Source: Polytrichum commune
Lineage: Eukaryota > Streptophyta > Polytrichopsida > Polytrichales > Polytrichaceae
NCBI GenBank assembly: GCA_950295325.1
Contig: OX485804.1
Location: 3,596,001 to 3,660,000 of the forward strand
Direction of reading: 5' to 3'
Length of the DNA stretch: 64,000 nucleotides
Positions 57,073 through 64,000 of the stretch are shown piece after piece; position 1 is the stretch's first letter, and each line of letters begins with the position of its first letter. A program made the translations under genes and the position numbers. Below the pieces are notes generated by a model. The model ran no database searches. It was not told the DNA's origin and saw only the letters and a program-made list of their open reading frames with translations.

Positions 57073-57077
57073 TGTTT

Positions 57078-57291
57078 ACACTTCAAAAACATATGACTTG
57101 AAAGGCTTGAATGTTGAGAAGTTTATTTGAGAAGTTTGAAGGTGTTTAGACTTTAAAAGTATATGACTTGAGTGTTTTAAGTGATTTAAGGTTTATTTGT
57201 GAGGCTTGAATATTGAACGACTTGTTTGAAATCATTCACAGTGTTTTCAGTTGAACAAGGTGTTGTTTGACTGTCTTGAGACCTTTCTTGA
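57078..57291 (+). repeat. 70-bp tandem array, middle part
   Basis: Rest of the unit cut by the Gypsy element (57078-57140), then unit 57141-57210 and degenerate units to 57291, where solo LTR-B is inserted. Confidence 0.8.
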
Positions 57292-58265
57292 TGTTGCACA
57301 CCTCTCCATGAGGAGTGTCCAAAACACCATGGTCACAAGGGGACCCCGGAGTGATACCTAGGATTTGTAGTACCGTTGGTGAGAAGGCCCAAGTGATCCC
57401 AGTGTGGGTGAGGGCCGGGGGCGTTGAGAACGCCTCCCACCCATGGAGACTGGGAGGCACGAAGATAAAGCCATGAGCTTTGCATAGCTTATGCCGTGTA
57501 GATTCTAGAATGCTCAAGAACACCTCAATCGGTGGTGTTAGCTAGGAGATATGGCAATTTTAGTGGGGCGTTGTCCCGAGACAGCGCCCTGGTACAGAAG
57601 TGGCCTGAGAGTGGCTCCCGGGACTGCCAAGGTTTGAACATGCATAACTTCCTCAATACTTGCCCAAATGGGGCAGGTGAGGAGTTCATTGGCATCTACA
57701 TGAAGCGTAGATAAAGATGGAGTGGTTGTTTGTTAGCATCAATTATCAAATAAGGAAGTTATGATGGTCTGAAGCTGCTGGGGGCTTCTAGGCTTAGCGG
57801 CTAAAGGAAAATGTCTACTTGGCCCCAACTCTTGGTAGAGAGACAAAAGGTTTCTTGATGGTGATGTAGGGGCCCTGCCAAAAGTCTTAGAGGCTTATAT
57901 GGGTGAGGTGGTGTGGCTGAACCCACCCAAGGCCGAACGGCACGGCCTCCATGGGCATTGGCCCAATGTGAGGGCATAGTTGCCTAATATGGTTCAGGTT
58001 GTTTTAGTGTTGTTTCGGCAACGTGATGATCAACATAAGATTGGACTTTCATGGATGGAAGTTCATATCTAAGAATTGGTTACCGATTAAGGGGTGAGTC
58101 CTGAAAGCAAAGTAGGAGGGTTGGTTCCCCTCCTATGAACTATAAGGTCTGGGGTATGAAGAGCTAACCATTAGCATGGCGGAATGCGAAGGGTTAGCGC
58201 TCGTGACCCTTGCTAGAAATGAAAATGATTAAGATGGTTAAGGGGAGCTAGTGAGGGTTGCGACA
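57292..58265 (-). mobile_element. solo LTR, family LTR-B, inverted
   Basis: 974 bp, reverse complement of the LTR at 38237-39211 with scattered differences. The outer ends on the plus strand are TGTTGCACACC and GGTTGCGACA. Perfect 5-bp duplication CTTGA at 57287-57291 and 58266-58270. No internal retrotransposon sequence. One terminal TGTCGC is changed to TGTTGC. Confidence 0.9.
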
Positions 58266-58450
58266 CTTGAGGTGTAGAAGATCTAACTTAAGGAATTTAA
58301 AAGTGTAAGACACATATGAGGGGAAGGGGATTTTGTTGGAGTGATTTGAATTTTTTAAGATCTCTCGGAAGGTGTAGAAGATCAAACTTGATATATTTGA
58401 GGTGAAGGAGGTCTTATGTGAGTGATTTGAATGATTTAAGATGAAATGAC
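58266..58450 (+). repeat. 70-bp tandem array, right diverged part
   Basis: GGTGTAGAAGATC...AACTT and GTGAGTGATTTGAA motifs repeat at about 60-100 bp spacing and continue the array interrupted by the solo LTR. Confidence 0.55.
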
Positions 58451-58619
58451 ACATTCTAGAGACCATACCCATTTGAGAGGATATGGACATGTCTTCACTA
58501 TATTGACGTGCAAACGTATATTTAAATGTAAGAGGTTATCTTTTATTTTGGATTGGATTGATTGTAGGCCCAAAAATGACAATTTAAGTATTTTGAGAGT
58601 AATTTAAATATATGTTGAT

Positions 58620-59977
58620 ATCATTTGATAGTGAGGCCGCTAGAGTCATTGACAAGTTTAATGGAGGGAATTTTAACCTTTGGAGTTCAAAATTAAAATG
58701 TTATTGACATCCATGGATTTTTGAGATATTGTGGACGGATCCGAGAAAGCCTCGTCTTCCAATGTGGATTTGAAAATCAAGAAGGTCATGTTCATCATTG
58801 GCCTCAACTTGGCGGACAACCAATGTGCGTACATCAAAAGTTGTAAAGGATTTGCGAAGGCGTGGAAAACCCTTTGCAACATTTATGAGACAAAGAGTTT
58901 GTCCAACATCCTCTTTGTTTACAACAAGTTCGTCAAGTGCAAGATGTAAAAAAACCACGACTTGGTCAACTACGTCAACAAGGTCAAGGAGCTCGTAGAT
59001 CAACTTGCTTATTTAGAGGTATCCGTGGAAGACGAAAACATGGTTATAACTTTGCTCGAGAACTTGTCGGCGTTGTACAAGTACTTACTTGGTCACTACC
59101 TTGGAGATGATGCCGATGAAGGAGCCTTCGATGGTCTATGTGATGGCGTGTTTGATGTACGAGATGTTGAAGCGCAAGAAGAAAGAACCCAATGTGAAGA
59201 TGGTATCATGGTGTAACGACAAAGTGGACAACTCATTTCCACGCCAAGGCGCAAGTTCGTGCTTTTATTGCGGCAAACCGGGCCATATTGCATGTTTTTG
59301 TTACAAACCAAAAAATAAGGGGCGCAAAAATGTAAAGTATGCAAAGGACGATGAGGACTACGCATTTGTATTGCATAATGGGGTACAATCTAAGAGCATG
59401 TGCAAATAAATCATGGATTCAGGAACCACCAAACACATGACTTTGTATTGGGCTTCATTCAACACATATAAGATAATCGCTATATGCAATATGCATTTGG
59501 ATGATGGTAGTATTGTGAAAACCATCGGAATGGAATTTATTATCATGGTAGCAATCGTAGGAGGTAATATCAACCGAATTCAAATCAAAGATGCGGTACA
59601 CGCACCTAAGTTGCAAAGCAATTTGCTCCCGGTGAGTAATTTGTGTTGAATGGTTTGAAAGTAGAATTATAAACAAATGCCTTGTAAAAAATTGTGATGT
59701 CAAAGCCATTGCAATTGTGCCATGTAAAGGTAGCATGTACGAGATGAATTTCTCAAAGGTAGACAAAGCGGATGCCGCCAACTTGGTGCAATCTCTAATA
59801 GGAGATGGTGCGCTTGAGCTTTGGCACCACCACCTCGGTTTTTTGAAGATAAAGGGTGTTTATACGCTCCAAACCATGGTGAGTGGCACAAACTTTGGCA
59901 AATTTTTTTGCCCCACATATCTTTGTTGCTTTGCGAACCATGCATTGAAGGCAAATAACACATGGTTGTATTTTTAA
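58620..59977 (+). pseudogene. Ty1/Copia gag, protease and pre-integrase fragment
   Basis: Plus-strand pieces in shifting frames. Gag: KFNGGNFNLWSSKLK (about 58650-58700), then MFIIGLNLADNQCAYI, FAKAWKTLCNIYE, and LVNYVNKVKELVDQLAYLEV after a stop at 58949. Zinc knuckle CFYCGKPGHIACFC (59262-59303) is CX2CX4HX4C. Protease loop IMDSGTTKHMT (about 59411-59443), with stop codons on both sides. Pre-integrase wording ALELWHHHLGFLKIKGVYTL (59810-59870). It ends abruptly near 59977 before any integrase core or RT. It is a dead 5' part of a Copia element; no LTR was recognised. Confidence 0.85.
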
Positions 59978-60190
59978 ATAAGGGGGGAGCTCGGGTAGGG
60001 CACTCACGAAAATTTATTAAACCATGTGAGAAAGAATGTAGGGTATTTTTTATTCATTTGTGAGAAAATTTGTACAATTCTTTGATATAATGAAGGACCT
60101 CTTCAATTACAATGGGGATATTAACTAAAATGAGCCAATTGGGCCATTATGAGACAATTCGTACCAATGGGAACGTGCATTGGGAACGTG
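59978..60190. other. gene-free stretch
   Basis: Short spacer between the Copia fragment and the palindrome-bearing region; nothing recognised. Confidence 0.4.
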
Positions 60191-60339
60191 GTTCACGAGT
60201 AAATATCCGTGAATTGCCATCATTGACAAGGTTTAGAACAAGAGGAAGGTCATCAACATAGACTAGGGCACTATTTCATGCACATTGGTGTATATATATA
60301 AGCTAAAATAATGCTTATTCTAGCCCACATAAAAACTTA

Positions 60340-60750
60340 GCCCAGTTGTCACCATGGGTGTTCACTCGTGACCAACCAACACCCCGCAACAGATGAGCCT
60401 AGTATATCCATAATACAACATAAGTCGATACCACTAAAGAACAACCATGCGCATGTCAACAACTGTATGCAAATATAATGGGTCTAATCATAAAAGCTAT
60501 CATGGGCACTTAATACTACTCAGAGAATACAAATACATCTAACCACGAGTGAACGCCCGTGACCAATCAACGCCATGCAACACACGATGCAAGATCCATA
60601 ACACATGAAGGAAGGTCTACATGTCATATCTGACTACACAAATGAGGGTCAAAAAATCATTTGATTGAATCATAGATGCCACAGTGGGCACAAAAAATGT
60701 GAACAAAGTATATGAATTGTTGTATCCACGGGTGAACACCCGTGGAAAAT
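60340..60750. repeat. three tandem units of about 185-190 bp with palindromic heads
   Basis: Palindrome heads at 60352, 60541 and 60724. The first two are followed by GACCAAYCAAC and CCATAAYAC, and the units close with GGGCAC. The heads are hairpin copies of the CACGGGTG palindrome, increasingly perfect from left to right. Confidence 0.7.
60725..60746. repeat. hairpin palindrome, copy P4
   Basis: TCCACGGGTG-AA-CACCCGTGGA: 10-bp perfect stem with a 2-nt centre, just downstream of the unrecognised minus-strand gene. Confidence 0.9.
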
Positions 60751-60770
60751 CTATCACCATAAAGGTCCGG

Positions 60771-61373
60771 CTATCTACAAGAGGAGTATGAATCCTTAAT
60801 CATTTTCAACATCTTGTCATGAGGTTGTCTTTGAGCTATAGTACATTGCTTGCGCTTGACTTCTTCAAGCCGTTTTTTCTCCTCCATCAAAACTGTAGCT
60901 TCTCGAAGTTGTTTCACCCTTGCAGCCACGTAATCAGACATGGATGAGGTGGTATTGGGTGAACTACACCTCCAACATCCAGAACTATTTCCCGAGCCCG
61001 TGGGCTCATTGGGGTGAGTGGTTTGGAGAGAAAGGTGTCTCTTCACCCGAGCGCGTGTGACCGGACCCGCAACATCGACCGGAACAGCCTCCTCAACCGC
61101 GACCGGAACAGCCACCGCGACCGGAACAGCCACCGCAACCGCGAGCGCAACATCGTGTGTTTGGAGCATATGTGTCTACCACAACAAACGACAAATTGAT
61201 ATTAGAATCCCTGGGATGAAACACAACTAAAAAAATTGGGATTCATGTGGAAAATGAATTACCTTAGGGCATGGAGATGTCACTTCGGCGAAGTCGGCGT
61301 TAGCATCCGGAGGACGTTGTCGACATGGTGGACTGGCAATATAGTTCTTAGGTCGCGTTTGGAATGGGGAATG
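60771..61373 (-). CDS. unrecognised spliced gene, 3' exons
   Basis: Two minus-strand exons can be modelled. Exon 61263-61373 follows an acceptor (TATCCTAACAG) and ends at TAAG|GTAATTC. Exon 60771-61175 follows TTGTGGTAG and ends with a stop at 60771. The 87-bp intron (61176-61262) keeps frame; the first exon is 111 bp, phase 0. The protein part contains ASPPCRQRPPDANADF, an Ala/Val/Pro repeat made by an 18-bp GACCGGAACAGCCACCGC-type repeat, and a Lys/Glu-rich helix (EEKKRLEEVKRKQ). No domain recognised. The start lies upstream, undetermined, between 61374 and 61857. It could instead be an alternative 3' end of the neighbouring gene. Confidence 0.5.
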
Positions 61374-61857
61374 CTGTTAGGATACAATAACATAAGAGTC
61401 CATGGAAGAAGGACATTATGTGCAAGAGGAGCCCGTCCGTTGCCCTTTAGTAAAGATGAACATGTTCAAAACATATGAATTATAGCCGACTAAGTCCTAC
61501 ATATTAAAATTCGCTATGACAACCATAATTCCCAAAAACACAACTAACATTGTCCAAGTGGCCTGATACATTCATTGAATCAACTACCACATTGCCACGG
61601 GTGAACACCCGTGGGACAATGCCAGACATTCACTGTGGTCGGAAATAGTCGGGTATTCTCTAACACCGCAGTGTTGCAAAGTAGTAGACTCCCAGTGAGA
61701 TACATTCATGACCATGACATGTTTGCATGAAGAAAATCCACAAAACCAAAACAAGTTTCAAATGAAGTTGAAAGGCAACAAAGTTTCAGATCCACTCATT
61801 TCAAATACAATGTACCGATAGTGCAAATGTACACTATAGGCGGCCCCAATAGGGAAT
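61374..61857. other. spacer between the two right-end genes
   Basis: May hold the first exon of the unrecognised gene; includes palindrome copy P3 at 61595-61614. No clear exon seen. Confidence 0.4.
61595..61614. repeat. hairpin palindrome, copy P3
   Basis: CCACGGGTG-AA-CACCCGTGG, 9-bp perfect stem, in the spacer about 245 bp downstream of the FCP1-like stop codon. Confidence 0.9.
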
Positions 61858-64000
61858 CTACATTAACATCTGAGCCTCTGGAACCATACGGGCAGAAGTC
61901 AGTATTTTATGTCTAACTAATGATTGCTTATAAATCAGAGAACTTGGCAGCTCTAGATTGAAGGGTCCCTGTCCTGATGGATAAGGGTTGCTCCCCACAA
62001 AATCTGGCACATACTGTTGAGAACTCAAGAGCCTTTGCAGGTAACTATGCAGAGTATCCAAGCTTTGGTTTGACATAAATGGTACAGGGTTAATGTAGCT
62101 CCCAGGAGGGTTTGGGATGCATTTGTAAGGGGAGTCATCAACAAGTAATGTAGTCCTATGACTGGGTTGCTTCGTATGCGGCACTGGATGCGTCCGGCTC
62201 CACTCAAAAAATGCGCACAGGTCTTTCATGAAGAAGCTTGAATCAGCATTCATAGGACTAGGAAGAACTTGTCCTCTCTCATCCTTCAGAGTGTGACACA
62301 ATTCTTGCCCAAACACATACTCTGGATGTCTACAACCATTGAAGAAGTGCCGGACAATTGGCTGAAGATTCTTCATAAGCTTCGACGACCAGATGACAAC
62401 ATGGAAGTTTGAGAGAACAAAACGCAGAAAGCGTCCCAGTCCTCTCCTAGGTATGAGGGCACTATATGGGAGAAAGAGTGGAACCAACTCCCCAGTTATC
62501 TGAGGGCTATGTTGTGATTCAAGAGTCTTCCTGGTGTTGACATTGTCGCACTTTGTTGACCTCACCAGGATCCCGTTCACATCCAGCACTAACCATATCT
62601 TCTCTCTCCGATGGACAACAGTGGTTGGAGAGGTGAGGATCTGGCGATGACAAAATTGAAAGTCATTGTAAAGAATTTCTATCTAAGGAAAAAGTATATT
62701 CTACATGATTTTTATCGAATGAAACAACACGTTGGGTACACATGAGTATGCAAGATAAAAGAATGCCTCCACATTTATGGATTAGTTTTGCGAGATCGAG
62801 GAAAATATCGTACCGAAGGTGGTATTCCGGCAGTGGCTGTATGACCTGTGACCACATGCACACATGACTTATGAGATCCACACGCTCAAACCCATAATCT
62901 CCCACGGGTGAACACCCGTGGGCACAATATCAAAAGTCCCTTATATAAATATTACTCGAGAGATAACAATTTGTATGGAAATTGAAAAGTATAAACAGGG
63001 GGTCCCACGGGTGTTCACCCGTGGGACCAATTGCATTCAAATAACACTATATATGATACCTTGAGCTTGGCTTAGGGGGGGATCCCCACCATGTGCAGGG
63101 TCGTCATGAGAACTCGGTGGAATGACATCCCGTTCTGCCGCAACCAACACCTGTTGCAAAGACACTTTTAGAAATCTTGACGAGTTTGCTTCCACCACCA
63201 AACACAATATAGCATTGGAAAGGGAGTATGTATTACCATTTCGGACGATGCCGGTTGACCCTCAGCAACACGTTCGACATGAGGGCTTGAGGACTCCGCA
63301 ACTGCAACATCGACTTCCCTCCTTGGAGACTCTGGCACTCCAGTAATGTCAATGATCTCCAACGTAGAGTCCACAACACTGCCGGCTTGAGCGGCCGAGG
63401 ACCCCGCGAATTGACCTCGTTCATCACGATGTTTGGGAGCTTCGAACGCTGTCCATCTCTTTCTCATTTTCTTTAATGCAGCGGCATGAAGAATATGTTT
63501 CACCCTCACTGCTTCACAAAACACTGGTGTGGAGAGATAAGCGAACATCTTGTGATAGTCGTACGACGTGTACAAATGCGCAAGATTCAATCGCACGTTC
63601 TCGGGCACATCTACCAAGTATTTGTCCACAAATGGGGCAAAATGCACCTTGTCCTTCCCATCCGATTCCTTGCCCATGTCAGGTCTCCCAGCAAACACCG
63701 GGTGAGGGTCATCAACAAAGTTGAGTTTCACTCTGTTGTACCCAGGCTTCCCATAATCCTCATCCTCGGAATCATCCGTCATGTAGTCCGCAAACGTCCC
63801 CCGAACCCGATGTGGAACTCGATCTCTCACCTTCACCCTCACGTCTAGTTCTACGCATCTTTCGGGCACATCGTCATCACTATCCAAGCATATGACTTCG
63901 GTTCGAATAACCTCCTCTGCTTCATTGGATGGTGCCGCTACAGTAGGCTCTTCTGCAACCACAATACCAGGTGAATCACGATTTGATCGCCCATGTCCTA
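61858..64000 (-). CDS. FCP1/NLI-interacting-factor-like phosphatase, 5' partial
   Basis: Four exons modelled on the minus strand with matching phases: 63237 to beyond 64000 (donor ATG|GTAATAC, phase 0), 63060-63150 (acceptor CAACAG, donor CAAG|GTATCA, phase 1), 62814-62845 (32-nt exon, acceptor GTCACAG, donor TTCG|GTACGA, phase 0) and 61858-62640 (acceptor CGCCAG), ending in TAG. The last exon encodes a HAD-type FCP1 homology domain: LVLDVNGILV (motif I), FHVVIWSSKLMKN (motif II) and TLLVDDSPYKC (motif III). FCP1-type enzymes dephosphorylate Ser/Thr, for example on the RNA polymerase II tail. Motif I has the first Asp but Asn instead of the second Asp (DVNG, not DxD), so activity may be altered. 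The N-terminal exon is acidic with EVICLDSDDD, which resembles a SUMO-interacting motif, and no other domain. Introns 86-360 bp; the second holds two palindrome copies. Confidence 0.75.
62901..62922. repeat. hairpin palindrome, copy P2 (intronic)
   Basis: CCCACGGGTG-AA-CACCCGTGGG, 10-bp perfect stem, inside the second intron of the FCP1-like gene. Confidence 0.92.
63001..63028. repeat. hairpin palindrome, copy P1 (intronic)
   Basis: GGTCCCACGGGTG-TT-CACCCGTGGGACC, a perfect 13-bp stem with a 2-nt centre, about 30 bp inside the 5' end of the second intron of the FCP1-like gene. Opposite centre orientation (TT) to P2-P4 (AA). Confidence 0.93.

Noticed and set aside
62663-62905. 80-codon minus-strand frame in the FCP1-like region
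   Set aside because: Only 62814-62845 fits as an exon by splice sites and phase; the rest is intron.
60352-63028. CRISPR-like array from the repeated palindromes
   Set aside because: The DNA is clearly plant nuclear, spacing is irregular and copies lie in introns; not a CRISPR array.

Overview
The window looks like nuclear DNA of a land plant with a large, repeat-rich genome. The evidence is an AP2/ERF transcription factor with a plant-type DNA-binding domain, plant-lineage Ty3/Gypsy and Ty1/Copia retroelements, hAT- and Mutator-type non-autonomous elements with plant-typical target-site duplications, and a spliced FCP1-like gene with AG/GT introns. The very low gene density and the type of Gypsy element at 22.5-29.6 kb make me lean towards a seed-free plant (lycophyte, fern or bryophyte), but that is weakly supported inference.

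Layout. 1-3.9 kb: gene-free, dispersed repeats and a 120-bp-arm hairpin. 3.93-6.07 kb (minus): one intronless AP2/ERF gene. 6.1-22.5 kb: gene-free DNA with at least five dispersed repeat families, a nested 147-bp MITE, a 207-bp triplication and a 29-bp array. 22.5-29.6 kb (minus): a decayed Ty3/Gypsy element whose order is retropepsin-like, cytosine-5 DNA methyltransferase (DNMT3-like), reverse transcriptase, RNase H, integrase, PHD-like finger, polypurine tract, LTR; a 792-bp hAT element with an 8-bp TSD sits inside its integrase. About 30.0 kb: a tRNA-derived SINE. 30.9-31.9 kb: a Mutator-like foldback element with a perfect 9-bp TSD. 32.4-40.5 kb: a giant imperfect inverted repeat; each arm carries one unrelated solo LTR and the opposite arm preserves the empty site. 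43.2-44.9 kb: a solo LTR with a 5-bp TSD. 46.0-58.4 kb: a 70-bp tandem array split by a structurally complete, apparently very young Gypsy element (46258-57072, 1803-bp LTRs that read identical, TSD TGTTT) and by a solo LTR. 58.6-60.0 kb: a broken Copia gag/protease/pre-integrase fragment. 60.2-63.0 kb: a recurrent hairpin palindrome, CACGGGTG-NN-CACCCGTG. 60.8-64.0 kb (minus): two spliced genes, one unrecognised and one FCP1/NLI-interacting-factor-like phosphatase that runs off the window end.

How it fits together. Apart from the ERF gene and the two genes at the right end, the window is a stack of transposon insertions whose relative order can be read from nesting and empty sites. The most notable content is the decayed retrotransposon carrying its own DNA methyltransferase domain. 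Others are the young Gypsy element whose gag and pol lie in one frame interrupted only by two UAA codons, and the palindrome family spread through introns and spacers at the right end.
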